From: Rhodopirellula baltica
GTDB lineage: Bacteria; Planctomycetota; Planctomycetia; Pirellulales; Pirellulaceae
Length of the DNA stretch: 64,000 nt
NCBI GenBank assembly: GCA_002901265.1
Contig: PPHI01000008.1
Coordinates: 46,505-110,504, forward strand
Direction of reading: 5' to 3'
Shown here: positions 24,217 through 34,969 of the stretch, one piece after another
Layout of the letters: each line of letters opens with the position of its first letter
How positions within the stretch are numbered: position 1 is the stretch's first letter
Made by a program: the position numbers and the translations under genes
The notes under the pieces: model-generated
Told to the model about the DNA's origin: nothing
The model's database searches: none
The model's input: only the letters and a program-made list of their open reading frames with translations

Positions 24217-25866
24217 TCAAGGAATGTTTCGATTGGCGGAGAGATGTTTGATTGCCTGTTGGAGCATTTCAACAAAGGCCGTTTCTGAAAAATCGTTCCA
24301 GTGTCCGAGCGACGTATAAAACGACAGCCCTCCGTCTTGACGCCGGTAGGTCCAAGCCACCGGCTCGTCGTCGATACCTTCCGCCCGACCGATGGCTAGT
24401 ACGCTAGCATCACTTTCGAGTGGTCGCACTTTGTACAGTGAACCGCCCTGCTGAAAGGGCTTGAATTTCAACCAGCGAGCCGACTCACTTTGCGTCGATT
24501 GCGATGACGGGACCACTGTCGAACGAAGGCCGTTTGGGTGGTGGTCGGTGTAGTGTCCTCCGAAGACCTGGGCGTCGAATTCCGGCCAGTCGGATCGGCC
24601 CTCAGGAGCGTCCTGTTTGCGTAGACAAAACGCATGGCTCGCGGTGCGAATTCCGAGAACCGGTTTTCCCGCCGCGACAAATTGTTGAATCTGTTGAAGC
24701 TGTCCCGGCGGCAGTGTCTTTCGCCTCACGCTCACAAGGAGCATGTCGGCACTGTCGAGTTCATCGAAACCGATGAACGAGCCTTGATCTTCAACGGACT
24801 CAAGAATGTATCGAACGCGATAGTCGATCCCCAACTTCTGAACCGCAAAGGCTGGTAAAGTGATCGCCGTCTCGTATTCCGATTCGCCGATCATCATCGC
24901 AATCGTTGGGCGTTGATCCTTCGAAAAGCGGAACGCCTTTCCACCAAGAATTTGATCACTGGAAATCGTCGGGCAAACTGTCCGTTCGATGTATTGGATG
25001 ATCAGATCGGTGCCAGTGAAGTGACTGACGTACGGTTTGGCGGCGGGGTTGTACATTGTGTCGGTGAGATCACGTACCAACACGGTATTGATCCCATTGC
25101 TCGCCAAGCGTCGCAAACCGAACGGCCGTCCCAAGACACACATGTTGGTATGGACTCCGACCAACATGACGTTCTCAATCGAATGGTTCTTCAGCAGACT
25201 CCATATCTCGTCGCCGCGATCGCTGATGAAGTCACGCGATGAATCGATCTCGATCGCATCCATCTGGCGTTTCCATGGGGCGGCCGGATCGCGTCCTTGC
25301 TCCATCAGTTTTTGATGCCAAGCTCGGTGCTCTTCCGGCGTGTCGTCTTCACCTCCGTCGGACTGGTCAATCGGATAAGGCACTTTTGATTCCGAATCGA
25401 TTGAGTAGCACCAGTTGGCAATGTCGACTGGCAGTGGGGAAACCAACGGCTCTTGTTTTGCACGATGCCGGGCCGGATCATTCTCATAGGCTTGCATGCA
25501 TCCACTTGGTGCGTGAATGATCGTTACGCCTCGCCGTCGTAATTGCTGCAAGAATCGATTCATACGCGGCGCCATTTCGGTCGCCCGTTGTACTGCTCGG
25601 TAACAATGATGCGAGTCCCACATATCGCAAACAATCACCGCAGACTTTTGGGGATCCCATGCCTGTTGCTGAACACGTGGCAGGAAGATCCGAGTGTCTT
25701 CCACTTGCTCTTGAGACCGCAAGGTCACGTTGATCGGATCACCGCTATCGTCCGAATTCGGCGACGCTTGGTTTGCGGATGCCCGATTTTGGCTTAGCGA
25801 CAGGACGACTGTCGGCAACACTGCGGACAACATCACAAAGGACAAGGTCCAAATGCGAGTGATCAT
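24217..25866 (-). CDS. Exported isochorismatase-ThuA fusion protein
   Basis: The 549-residue protein begins with a hydrophobic signal (MITRIWTLSFVMLSAVLPTVVLSLS). An isochorismatase-like cysteine hydrolase domain occupies about residues 70-290: the catalytic Asp is in VIVCDMWDSHH (about 81), the nucleophile in VHTNMCVLGRP (about 240). A ThuA-like domain follows from about 310 (IAMMIGESEYE, LRTASHAFCLR-like IRTASHAFCLR, VAWTYRRQDGGLSFYTSLGHWNDF). The two domains usually occur on separate chains. An amide- or ester-hydrolysing enzyme acting on a sugar-related compound in the periplasm is a reasonable guess. It is monocistronic as far as can be seen. Confidence 0.82.
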   Translation of the reverse strand: MITRIWTLSFVMLSAVLPTVVLSLSQNRASANQASPNSDDSGDPINVTLRSQEQVEDTRIFLPRVQQQAWDPQKSAVIVCDMWDSHHCYRAVQRATEMAPRMNRFLQQLRRRGVTIIHAPSGCMQAYENDPARHRAKQEPLVSPLPVDIANWCYSIDSESKVPYPIDQSDGGEDDTPEEHRAWHQKLMEQGRDPAAPWKRQMDAIEIDSSRDFISDRGDEIWSLLKNHSIENVMLVGVHTNMCVLGRPFGLRRLASNGINTVLVRDLTDTMYNPAAKPYVSHFTGTDLIIQYIERTVCPTISSDQILGGKAFRFSKDQRPTIAMMIGESEYETAITLPAFAVQKLGIDYRVRYILESVEDQGSFIGFDELDSADMLLVSVRRKTLPPGQLQQIQQFVAAGKPVLGIRTASHAFCLRKQDAPEGRSDWPEFDAQVFGGHYTDHHPNGLRSTVVPSSQSTQSESARWLKFKPFQQGGSLYKVRPLESDASVLAIGRAEGIDDEPVAWTYRRQDGGLSFYTSLGHWNDFSETAFVEMLQQAIKHLSANRNIP

Positions 25867-26110
25867 ATTCTGATATTCGGTAGGTGGGGATCTTCAGGCG
25901 GGGGCGGCAATTCCGATCTCAGACGGGAGAATTTGCCGGAGTGCCATGATAGCCGATTCGACTGGGCGGGCGACCTTGCGGGGCAGCGAATGCGTTTGAA
26001 TGCGTCTCAAAATTTGAGCACCGTTTTGCTGCCCGGATTTGTTGACTTCCCCCCGAATCGATCACACAATAGACAACTTGACTATAACGATCCCGCTCCG
26101 GAGCAAGCCG

Positions 26111-26994
26111 ATGATTTGCCTATTCTCTCCTGCCCGTGACAACTTCTGTCAGCCGAGCGGCAAGTTGTCTGGCAATCGCCCGACACTGTTTCACTGCGGT
26201 TTGCGTCTGATGACGCTGGTTTGCATCGCGATCCAATTCAGCAATCTGCTCAGCGCTCAACAGCCATCGATGGACGAGTCTGCAGAGCAGCGGATGAAGT
26301 TCATGCAGCAGTCCGGTAGGACTTATGATGTGACCGATAAGTCAGGATCACGCTTGCGATTTGTTGATGAACCGGCGCTACGCTGGACGAATCCAGTCAG
26401 CGGCGTCAGCGATGGGGGACTGTTTTTCTGGTGCGATCAGGACGGCAAGCCACACGCTGCCGCGCAGATTTTCCTGATTCCCAAAACACAGCGAAAATGG
26501 CTTCACGAGTTCCAGTCACTTTCCGAGTCAACGTTCACGTTCAACTATGAAGGGCGACCGGTGTGGTCACCGAAATCTGCCGGCGTCGAATTCAAGCCTT
26601 TGCCAATAGCGATGCGCCACGTGCATCTGCCGGAGGGCGATTGATTCAAATGCGTCGCATCGCACAGCGGTTCACTGTCAACGACGACTTTGAAGGCGAA
26701 AACGAAGATCGCTTGCGATTGATGTCCAGCCCAGTTGCCCGCTATTCCAATTCCGAGGTGATTGACGGCGCGTTATTTATCTACGCGCACGGAACAGATC
26801 CGGAATTGTTTGTTGTGATCGAAGCTCGACGCACAGAAGACACCTCAACCTGGCACGTCGCGCTCGCTCCCATGACGGCCTATGCACTCCACGTCAAATT
26901 AGACGATCAACCTTACTGGGACATCCATTGGCGACAAGCACCGCTGCCAGTCACATCGAGCTTCATTAACTTTATCTATCCGCCGTCCCGCTAG
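26111..26994 (+). pseudogene. Conserved planctomycete hypothetical protein, frameshifted
   Basis: Frame 1 (ATG 26111, GGAG 10 nt upstream, stop 26644) carries a signal-like N-terminus and the segment GVSDGGLFFWCDQDGKPHAA through GRPVWSPKSAGVEFKPLP. Its last dozen residues look unrelated. The adjacent frame (in frame from about 26604, stop 26994) continues SDAPRASAGGRLIQMRRIAQRF, then DGALFIYAHGTDPELFVVIEARR. Together they make one continuous protein of a family I recognise in planctomycetes (function unknown). Adding one base near 26603 restores it. Either a one-base loss or a sequencing error; the full product would be about 294 residues. Its final stop overlaps the convergent PAS gene stop as CTAG. 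Confidence 0.7.
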
Positions 26995-27542
26995 AGTGCG
27001 GCCATCTTGTCACGACAGTGTTCGCAGATTCCCCAGATCACTGTTGCGGGCTGATCCGCGGCAAGAACCTTTGACTCCAGCACCAGTACATCCGCTTCAG
27101 CCCATTCGCCATCTCGGATTTTAAAGAGATTGCACATACTGCATTGGCGGATCGGCTGAAAACCTTGAAAGGCGCGTGTCAGGCGAATCTCTTGCTCGGT
27201 TCGTTTGACCACCCGCTGCGTCTGGCTGATGAACAGCACATTACCGTCTTCCCGGGTCAGGATCGTCATGCACATGTAGCGACGAAACAGCGGCGAATCG
27301 CAGCGGAAAGGGAACTCGACTGGCTTGCCGGAATCTCGCACCAGACAAAGCAAGCGTCGGTAAATGCTTTGCAAACTTGGGTCACGAATGTAGTTCCAAA
27401 GCGGTTTTCCGATGACCGAATCGGGATGCAGAGTCGTCCCTGCTTCGTTCGAATTGGCGAACTCTCCCCATTCTTCGTTTACATCAAGTAAGCGATCGTG
27501 TTTGTCGATTGCGTATCGGACCGTGGGGAGTGTGTTTTTCAT
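26991..27542 (-). CDS. PAS-like protein with two CxxC motifs
   Basis: From the ATG at 27542, 183 residues. About residues 10-115 read as a PAS-type sensing domain (RYAIDKHDRLLDVNEEWGEFAN, GKPLWNYIRDPSLQSIYRRLL). The C-terminal part has CSMC and CEHC about 40 residues apart, which could bind a metal ion; there is no CxxCH haem site. It begins 5 bp after the stop of the large CheB-CheR-kinase gene, so the two are probably cotranscribed and this may be its partner or an accessory sensor. Function is inferred only from that position. Confidence 0.7.
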   Translation of the reverse strand: MKNTLPTVRYAIDKHDRLLDVNEEWGEFANSNEAGTTLHPDSVIGKPLWNYIRDPSLQSIYRRLLCLVRDSGKPVEFPFRCDSPLFRRYMCMTILTREDGNVLFISQTQRVVKRTEQEIRLTRAFQGFQPIRQCSMCNLFKIRDGEWAEADVLVLESKVLAADQPATVIWGICEHCRDKMAAL

Positions 27543-27547
27543 CGGAC

Positions 27548-30500
27548 CTAGCTCTCGATAATGCCGATTAAGCGTGCGATCGTCCGGATGAACTGTGTCC
27601 GGTTGATCGGCTTCGCCATGTGTTCGTTGCATCCCGCAGCCAACGCTTCAGCACGGTCGGAAGCCATCGCTGAAGCACTCAGTGCCAAAATCGGGCCGGT
27701 GTAACCGTCCTCACGCATCTTGGTCGCGGTTTCGAACCCGTCCATTTCTGGCATTTGGATATCCGTAACGACACAGTCGAACGGATCGTTTTGCTCATTC
27801 GCGGTAGCGCTTTTCTGTAGTCCGTCGCTGCCGTTTTCGGCGGTCGTTACACGTGCGCCGGCGTCAACCAAGATGTGCTCGGCGATGAATCGGATGTCAC
27901 GACGATCGTCAATGACCAGAATCTTCTTGTGTTCCAAACTCGGCAACTGTTTCATCTGTTGCTGCCGTTTTACCATCGGTCCGCTCGACTTGCCGGGGAC
28001 CCATGGCAATCGAACGGTGAAGGTCGCCCCTTCGTTCAGCCGACTGGAGACTGAAATTTCCCCGTTCATCTGGTGAACCAGTTGCTTGGTAATCGTCAGC
28101 CCCAAGCCGGTTCCTTCGTGCTTTCGCACTGAGGTATCATCGGCCTGGCAAAACGGTTGGAACAATTGCGGCAACATCTCTTCGGCAATCCCGCACCCGT
28201 CATCAGAAACTGAAATGGTGAAGTGATCAGCTTCGCGCTTGCATTTTAGCGTGACATGTCCGCCGGAAGCAAATTTGACCGCGTTGGTTAGCAGATTGAG
28301 AACGATCTGACGCAAGCGTCGACGGTCACCACAGATACTCCCAGAAGCAGACGAATCCAATTCCCAGCACAGTTCTACCTGCCCTGTTTCGGCCTTTGGC
28401 AGCACCGTGTTGTGACACTCCATCAACAAGGAAGGTAAATCGAAGTGATCACGATCGAGCTCCAGTGTCCCCGACTCGATTTTCGACAGGTCTAGGATCT
28501 CGTTAATAAGGTTCAGAAGGTGTTCGCCATTGCTGCGAATGATATCGATCGCGTTGCGGTTGTCGGGATCCGTCAACTGCTCGTCAAGGATATCGGCGAA
28601 TCCCAAGATCGAGGTCATCGGGCTGCGAATTTCGTGGCTCATTTTGGCCAAGAAATCGCTTTTGGCGCGGTTCGCGCTCTTGGCCGACTCCATCGCCTCG
28701 CCAAGTTCCCGTTCGGCCCGTTTAAGCGAGCTGACGTTCGCAGCGGAAACATAGAACCCGACCACGATGCCTTTGCGATTGACGTCCGGGATGTACGACA
28801 CCGACAAGTTGATGGTGCCTTGGGGCGTCGGGAGTTCTTGGTCGAAGTGTTGCGCGTGTCCATCCAAGACGGCATCGATATGCGGCTTACTGTTGCGATA
28901 GGCTTTCTCGCCGATCACGTCCGCGACATCACGTCCGATCACATCGTCTTCGTCACATCGAAGCCAATCGAAATAGGCTTGATTGGCGTATTGGTAAACC
29001 TCGTCACTGCTGACGTAGGAGACGAGAATTGGAACGGCATCGATCGCGCGTTGAAGTCGCCGTTGATACTTTTCGGCCAACCGCCTTGATTCGACGAGAC
29101 GCGTGATGTCGGTCAACGTCACAATCACGCCGTCAATGCTTTCTTCCAACTGATACGGGTGCAATCGCAGGACGTAGTGATTGTCGTCGCGGTCTTCGAC
29201 CTCTTGTTCAAACTTTTCGCCATCTTCGAGTACCTTCGTCGTCAGCGCCGTCAGGTCGTCTACCTTGAGCGAGTGAGAGAACGACGAGAGCGGACGCCCG
29301 ATGTCTTGAGGCCGCAAGTCAAACACGGTTGCGACACGAGGTGTGAACCGGCGGATGGTCAGCGAATGATCAAGGAAGATTGTTCCGATATCCGTGCTGC
29401 CGAACAGGTGGTTGATGTCATCGTTCAGTTCACGCAGCTCGGCATTCTTGTTCTGGTACTCGACGTTAACTGTGTGCAGTTCCTCGTTAACGCTGTTGAG
29501 CTCCTCGTTGGTGCTTTGCAGTTCTTCGTTCGAAGAGATCAGTTCCTCGTTCGTCGATTGCAATTCTTCGTTACTCGACTCCAGCTCTTCGATGGTCGCT
29601 TGCAGGTTTTCGCGTGAGTGACGCAGTTCGTCTTCGAGTGTGTTGATTCGCTCGGACATTTCACGATCGTCCGTACTGAGCTGGATGGTTGCCGCGTCGG
29701 AATCGCGTTCTTCTCGCCCATGCAAAATCGATTCGAGAACATTGAATCGGATCAGGTACAACTCGGGCTCGTCGGTGTAACCCGACACCGGTTCGATGAC
29801 GATATCAAGATCGCCACGTTCGCCATTGGGCATTTCGACACCGGTGACCGGCAATCGAACCTTTGCCTGATCCTTCCGCACACGGCGAAACAAGGCTGAC
29901 AGCGGGGCCTGCATACTCGCAGGGGCGAGGTCAAGCAGGTCGTTGCTGAACATGCGGCGTGGCACCCGGAGGTAGCGTTCGATGCCGCCAAAACTTTCCA
30001 ACACCTTTCGTTGCGAGTCGACCAGAATCGTTGCCGGCATTACCTGATCTAAAATGCGATCGTAATACCGCATCCGTTCGCGTTGTGGCGAGCGATCGCT
30101 TTGAATCGAATAGGGATCCAAGTTTGCCTTCGGTTGGATTTGCAATGGCAAATCGATGCCGTGAGGCAACCTCGCATTTCGGCGCTTCGAGTACACCTTG
30201 CACTTTTCGTCAAAGGTAACAAATTCGCTACTCAGTCGACCGGTGGTTTCACTTGGCCCCAAGAACAGGATGCCGCCTTGCCGTAACCCGAAGTGGAACA
30301 TCGACAGGGCTTTCCGCTGCCCATAGGTATCGAAATAAATCAACAGGTTCCGACACGAAACCATGTCGATGTCGGTGAATGGTGGATCTTGAAGCACATT
30401 GTGGATCGCGAAAACAACCGACGTGCGAATGTCTTTGCCAATCAAATAGCCTTCGCCACTGCGAACGAAGAAACGCTCCAAACGCTCCAAAGACACGTTG

Positions 30501-31603
30501 GTCAACGTGTCCGACCGGTAGTAGCCTTGGGCACCGATTCGAATCGATCCGGGATGCACATCGCTTGCAAAGACTTTGAAACCGACGGGAGATTTCAAAC
30601 GCTCGCGTGTCTCGCTGAGCACCATTGCCATGGAGTAGGCTTCTTCACCCGTCGCACATCCTGACACCCATACGCGAACGCCTTTCTTGGGATCGGCTTC
30701 GCGGAACAGCTTTTCGACGATGTTCGCTTCGAAATAATCCCAACACGCCGGATCCCGAAAGAACTTCGTCACGCCGATCAACATGTCGCGATAAAGTTCG
30801 TCGACTTCTTCGGGTTCCTTATGCAGGATCTGCAAGTATTCCTTCAACGTCCGTACGCCGCGCATCGCCAACCGTCGATCGAGTCTTCGCGTTACCGTCG
30901 ATGACTTGTAGTTCGCAAAGTTGATGTGGCAATGGTCGCGTAGTATACGGAAAATCTGTTGTTGTTCGTCGTTGCGGTCATCCCAGACGCCGCACTCGTC
31001 TTGCTCGGAAAGCCACATCGCGATCTGTGAAGCCATCGAATCGGGCGGCAATGTAAAATCGACAATTCCGGTGGATGCCGCGGCATTGGGCATCCCCGAA
31101 AATTTTGCCGTCGCTTCTGACTCCACTGCAACGACGCCACCCGCTCGATGGATCGCGACGACTCCTCGCGACCCGTCGCTGCCGGTGCCCGAAAGAATGA
31201 TCCCTGCCTTGGCGACCCCGGCGACCGCCGCCAACGAAACGAAAAATCGGTCAATCGGTAAGTGTGGCACCTCGCTGCGATTTTGATCGTGAAGCCGCAC
31301 CGTAAAGTCTTCCAGCGTGACCTCTTTCTTCGGAGGCAACACGTAGACATGGTTTGGCTGAAGAATTTGCCCCTCTTGTGCGATCGCCACCGGCATCTCG
31401 GTGTGTCGCTTGAGCAGCGAATCCATCATCGTTTCGTGGTTTGGCGACAAGTGCTGGACCACCATGTAGGTGGCTTGCAGCGACGAATCCACGCCATCGA
31501 AAAAACGCTCTAGCGATTCCAATCCACCAGCCGAAGCACCAATCCCGACGATGCATTTGGGATTGGCGGAAGATTCAGTCGATTCGTTCGTTTCAGTGGG
31601 CAT
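27548..31603 (-). CDS. CheB-CheR-PAS-histidine kinase-receiver fusion
   Basis: The 1351-residue protein is a single-chain signalling hub. Residues 16-200 are CheB methylesterase (Ser24 in [12 protein letters not shown], His in VVQHLSPNH, Asp in [10 protein letters not shown]). About 215-480 are CheR methyltransferase (SAM loop [16 protein letters not shown]). A heptad coiled coil at about 640-730 repeats [12 protein letters not shown]. Two PAS-type domains (about 735-840 and 860-975) lead to HisKA ([13 protein letters not shown]), a HATPase domain ([23 protein letters not shown]) and a C-terminal receiver ([20 protein letters not shown]). No chemoreceptor or flagellar gene is nearby, so target protein methylation by a non-chemotaxis pathway is likely. 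Confidence 0.92.
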   Translation of the reverse strand: MPTETNESTESSANPKCIVGIGASAGGLESLERFFDGVDSSLQATYMVVQHLSPNHETMMDSLLKRHTEMPVAIAQEGQILQPNHVYVLPPKKEVTLEDFTVRLHDQNRSEVPHLPIDRFFVSLAAVAGVAKAGIILSGTGSDGSRGVVAIHRAGGVVAVESEATAKFSGMPNAAASTGIVDFTLPPDSMASQIAMWLSEQDECGVWDDRNDEQQQIFRILRDHCHINFANYKSSTVTRRLDRRLAMRGVRTLKEYLQILHKEPEEVDELYRDMLIGVTKFFRDPACWDYFEANIVEKLFREADPKKGVRVWVSGCATGEEAYSMAMVLSETRERLKSPVGFKVFASDVHPGSIRIGAQGYYRSDTLTNVSLERLERFFVRSGEGYLIGKDIRTSVVFAIHNVLQDPPFTDIDMVSCRNLLIYFDTYGQRKALSMFHFGLRQGGILFLGPSETTGRLSSEFVTFDEKCKVYSKRRNARLPHGIDLPLQIQPKANLDPYSIQSDRSPQRERMRYYDRILDQVMPATILVDSQRKVLESFGGIERYLRVPRRMFSNDLLDLAPASMQAPLSALFRRVRKDQAKVRLPVTGVEMPNGERGDLDIVIEPVSGYTDEPELYLIRFNVLESILHGREERDSDAATIQLSTDDREMSERINTLEDELRHSRENLQATIEELESSNEELQSTNEELISSNEELQSTNEELNSVNEELHTVNVEYQNKNAELRELNDDINHLFGSTDIGTIFLDHSLTIRRFTPRVATVFDLRPQDIGRPLSSFSHSLKVDDLTALTTKVLEDGEKFEQEVEDRDDNHYVLRLHPYQLEESIDGVIVTLTDITRLVESRRLAEKYQRRLQRAIDAVPILVSYVSSDEVYQYANQAYFDWLRCDEDDVIGRDVADVIGEKAYRNSKPHIDAVLDGHAQHFDQELPTPQGTINLSVSYIPDVNRKGIVVGFYVSAANVSSLKRAERELGEAMESAKSANRAKSDFLAKMSHEIRSPMTSILGFADILDEQLTDPDNRNAIDIIRSNGEHLLNLINEILDLSKIESGTLELDRDHFDLPSLLMECHNTVLPKAETGQVELCWELDSSASGSICGDRRRLRQIVLNLLTNAVKFASGGHVTLKCKREADHFTISVSDDGCGIAEEMLPQLFQPFCQADDTSVRKHEGTGLGLTITKQLVHQMNGEISVSSRLNEGATFTVRLPWVPGKSSGPMVKRQQQMKQLPSLEHKKILVIDDRRDIRFIAEHILVDAGARVTTAENGSDGLQKSATANEQNDPFDCVVTDIQMPEMDGFETATKMREDGYTGPILALSASAMASDRAEALAAGCNEHMAKPINRTQFIRTIARLIGIIES

Positions 31604-31931
31604 ACGAGTACGGGAATCTCAGAAGAGCGGCGCTGGCTAATTTCAAGAAACGTCACGAATTGTATCGGGAAGAAAATGGATTGAATCCCCACTACTCCCA
31701 TCAACCGTTGCTCAGTCGCCATTATCACGTTCAATTCTTCTGCATTGGTTACCGATGCCGTTGATTGCACCCCTTCTACTAAGGATTTTTTGGACGCTTA
31801 ACTTCCATCATGCAAGTGAGTTGATCGAAAAACGACCAGTGGCGAAGTCTCAGTTTCGCAGCAGCGAACTCATTGCCCGTTCCTTGCGGCTCCGCCGCGC
31901 GTTGAGATCTTTCTTCTGAAGGCACGTTTTC
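31604..31931. other. Intergenic region upstream of the CheB-CheR-kinase gene
   Basis: This 328-bp stretch lies between the DUF1549/DUF1553 gene stop and the CheB-CheR gene start, both on the minus strand. It should hold the latter's promoter. I see a small GCGGC-GGA-GCCGC hairpin near 31887-31899 and no coding frame. Confidence 0.4.
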
Positions 31932-34634
31932 TCAATCAACGAACGCGAATTCGTTGGAAATCATCAACGCTTGAATCAGTTGTCCCAACCGGTCAAGTGG
32001 CTCGACCGATTCTGCGGTCAGCGGCCCCGAGAAGTCACCAGACGAATCGGCGACGAAGGTCTGGTTGTTGTCGCCGATCAGTTCGATGTGGCTATTGAAA
32101 TTGAAACTGTCAAAGCTATCCGAAGACCGTGGAGCGATCATAAAATCCACAGCTTGCCCCGCAGCAACCGTCCCCTGTAAATCGTCGAAGGATTGCTCGC
32201 CGTCGTGTTGAACAATCCGTCGCAGGAGTTGATCGCCAATCCAAATCGACAACTCGACTCCGTCACCTTGATCATTGGGGTGACGGATCATTCCACGAAT
32301 GGAAACCGTCCCGTTTGCCGGTGCGATCCATCGTTTGACAACCGCATGACGTCGGCCCGGATGGCCGTTGTCTTTCCCAAGTGACGCATAAGCCAATTCG
32401 CTACTCGATGGAAGCGTTTCGGCATCTTGCCAAGTCGCACCGACGAATCGGTTCAGTGCTTCAAAAGGTTCAAAACTGCCATCTTTGTTTATCAGGGCAG
32501 TACCGTATCGCCATGCCAGTCTGGAATCAAACTCGGGTTCAAGTTCGACCACCGGCCGCGCTAAGAATGCCACCGCGGCCTGCGCCTCGACGGTGGACGG
32601 TTCACGCGAATAGATGCGTCGAAAGGCGTGGCCAACTTGCTCGAGGGGATCGATGGTTGACTGTGAAATCTGTTCGCCCAAACGATGCGACAACACACCG
32701 ACTTGTGGATGGTTCATCAAGAACAACGCTTGCTGCGGCACGGTGGTTTGAAACCGCTTGGGCGCGTGACTGTCTGGAGATGCGACGTCGAAGGTACGGA
32801 ACAGTGAAGGCAGGTTTTGACGATCGATCATCGCATAAAGCGTCCGCCGCGAAATCGGATTGGTTTTGTGAATCTCGACCGGTTCGCCGCCTAGTTGGCG
32901 ATCGAGCTGCCCACTGACCCAAGTCATGGAATCACGCAATGATTCGAAGTCTCTGCGGCGGCGGTTACCGCGTGCGAGGTAACGATTGTCAGGGTCAATC
33001 TCGATCGTTTTCGCATTGGTCACGACCGCCGATTGTGCATAGACCCTCGAGTTGACAATCCGACGTACCAATCGTTTGACGCTGAAGTGTGTCACGAACT
33101 CTGACGCCAACTCATCCAAAATCTCAACAGAAGGCGGCGCAGCGGTGCGGACGCCGAAGTCGCTGGTTGAATCCACAAATGGGCGACCGATCAGCTTCAT
33201 CCAGATCCGATTGACAAACACGCGAGCGACAAGCGGATTGTTCGGATCTGCCAATCGCTCGGCAAGTTCCAGCCGCCCGCTGCCGTCACGGAATGGCTGG
33301 TCGTCGTCACTGCGGAGCGCGGTCAGATATTGCCGTGGTGCGACCTCTCCTCGATTGCCCGGCTGGCCTCGGATGAAAATCTGGCTATCGTGCGGGTCAC
33401 TTTTATCGACCATCATCAAGGGACTGGGACCATCCTCTTTTGTTTCGCTGCTCTCGATGATCCCTAGCAGCGAGTAGTAATCTGATGCCGGAATCGGATC
33501 GAACTTGTGATCATGGCAACGCGCACAAGCGACGGTCATACCAAGTAAACCGCGGGAGACAACATCGATACGATCGTCGATGGTGTCGAAGCCATTGAGG
33601 TATCGTCGTCCGATGGTGATAAAACCCAACGCGTCTAAATTGCCAGCTTCGTTGTTGGGATCAAAGCGATCCGCTGCCAATTGCAAACGCACCATTTCGT
33701 CGAATGGCATGTCTGAACCATAGGCCTGGACAAGCCAATCTCGGTAGCGTTCGCTGCCTTTCAAGCGGCGTTCTTTTCCCGCCAAGGTGTAACCGATCGT
33801 GTCCGCGTAGCGGGCAACATCCATCCAGTACCTCGCAAAACGCTCGCCGAAATCGGGAGCCGCCAATAAGCTTTCGATCAAACGCTCGCGTTTGGTTTCG
33901 TCATCGGACTCGACATAGCGATTGACTTGTTCGGCCGTCGGCGGAATGCCAACCAAGTCGTAGTACAATCGGCGGATCAACTGCGCATCGCTGACCGGTT
34001 CGCCGACGGTCAACTCGGCCTGTGAAGCAAGCTCACGGGCGAGTGAATCGATCACGTCGCGGTCTTCCGGATGCGGCAACTCAGGTGACTGCGCTCGTTT
34101 GGGTGCGACGTATGCCCAATGAGAACTGGGGTCGATGTCCATCGGCGACATTGACTCCACATCATCACCGGAGTCAGTGCGTGGATCGGGCGCGCCTTGT
34201 TCGATCCATTGGCGAAGCGTTTCGATCTCGGCGGCTTCCAGCTTACCTTCCGGAGGCATCTGCAGTTCGGCGTTGTCATAGCGCACCGCAACCATTAGCA
34301 AACTGGCATCGATATTCCCCGGGACCACCGCCGGCCCAGTTGCGCCGCCTTTGCGAGACCACGTGGCACTGTCCAGCCGCAAGTCACCGGAGCTTTCGCC
34401 GGCTTCGGCGGAGTGACAGTCATAGCAGTGGGCGACCAATAAGGGACGCACTTTCGATTCAAAGAAAGCTTCCTGCTCAGGCGTCAAAGCTGCGTCCGGT
34501 TCGGCAGCAATCGCCAATGGTGCCGACAGGAGACCAATGCAAAACACCGGACACAAACAAACAGCAAGAAGCTCGCACAACGGTGGTACCGACACGCGCA
34601 GCAGTGGCCTGATTGAAATCATAGAAGGCGTCAA
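31932..34634 (-). CDS. Planctomycete cytochrome protein: PSCyt1 + DUF1549 + DUF1553
   Basis: The 900-residue protein has a signal or anchor segment (about residues 18-42, ending LAIAAEPD). A PSCyt1 haem domain follows (VAHCYDCHSAEAGESSGDLRL near 68). DUF1549 (PSCyt2) lies at about 190-400, with CARCHDHKFDPI near 370, and DUF1553 (PSD1) at about 450-650. A beta-rich C-terminal extension follows. The architecture is typical of Pirellulaceae, and function remains undefined. Family members are usually followed by a DUF1501 gene; here none is adjacent on the downstream side. An alternative start is Met5 at 34622. Confidence 0.85.
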   Translation of the reverse strand: MTPSMISIRPLLRVSVPPLCELLAVCLCPVFCIGLLSAPLAIAAEPDAALTPEQEAFFESKVRPLLVAHCYDCHSAEAGESSGDLRLDSATWSRKGGATGPAVVPGNIDASLLMVAVRYDNAELQMPPEGKLEAAEIETLRQWIEQGAPDPRTDSGDDVESMSPMDIDPSSHWAYVAPKRAQSPELPHPEDRDVIDSLARELASQAELTVGEPVSDAQLIRRLYYDLVGIPPTAEQVNRYVESDDETKRERLIESLLAAPDFGERFARYWMDVARYADTIGYTLAGKERRLKGSERYRDWLVQAYGSDMPFDEMVRLQLAADRFDPNNEAGNLDALGFITIGRRYLNGFDTIDDRIDVVSRGLLGMTVACARCHDHKFDPIPASDYYSLLGIIESSETKEDGPSPLMMVDKSDPHDSQIFIRGQPGNRGEVAPRQYLTALRSDDDQPFRDGSGRLELAERLADPNNPLVARVFVNRIWMKLIGRPFVDSTSDFGVRTAAPPSVEILDELASEFVTHFSVKRLVRRIVNSRVYAQSAVVTNAKTIEIDPDNRYLARGNRRRRDFESLRDSMTWVSGQLDRQLGGEPVEIHKTNPISRRTLYAMIDRQNLPSLFRTFDVASPDSHAPKRFQTTVPQQALFLMNHPQVGVLSHRLGEQISQSTIDPLEQVGHAFRRIYSREPSTVEAQAAVAFLARPVVELEPEFDSRLAWRYGTALINKDGSFEPFEALNRFVGATWQDAETLPSSSELAYASLGKDNGHPGRRHAVVKRWIAPANGTVSIRGMIRHPNDQGDGVELSIWIGDQLLRRIVQHDGEQSFDDLQGTVAAGQAVDFMIAPRSSDSFDSFNFNSHIELIGDNNQTFVADSSGDFSGPLTAESVEPLDRLGQLIQALMISNEFAFVD

Positions 34635-34969
34635 CGCACAGTCTGGAGGGCTGGAGGTTTGTCAAAGGCCAATCGGAGGGATGACAAGCGTCATGATTGG
34701 TCTGAACGACAAACGTGGTGGGACAACGATCCTGGGCAACCAACAAGATAACCGGATCAACACCTAGACACCAAATGAGAGTCAAAAGATCGACAGAGTT
34801 TCCACATCGCAAACTTTGCCTAGCTGCTGCCTGCGGATTGGAAAATCGCGGTCTCGATGCTTCGTAAGCAGAAGAGCATTTCCAGTTTCACGTTTGATCG
34901 GATAGCGTACGTGACCTATATCGAAGTTCATCGTTTCTTCTTTTTTTCCCCAAGGAACTCGCCGCCACG
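34635..34969. other. Divergent intergenic region
   Basis: This 335-bp stretch divides the PSCyt1/DUF1549 gene (minus) from the frameshifted acidic protein gene (plus). It should carry both promoters. I see no coding frame of quality, no strong hairpin and no tRNA-like sequence. Confidence 0.4.

Noticed and set aside
28520..29089. Plus-strand frames across the CheB-CheR kinase gene
   Set aside because: The minus strand carries unmistakable PAS and HisKA motifs here.
29440..29620. Repetitive DNA resembling a tandem repeat in the CheB-CheR-kinase gene
   Set aside because: It encodes the [12 protein letters not shown] heptad coiled coil usual in this fusion family, not a satellite.
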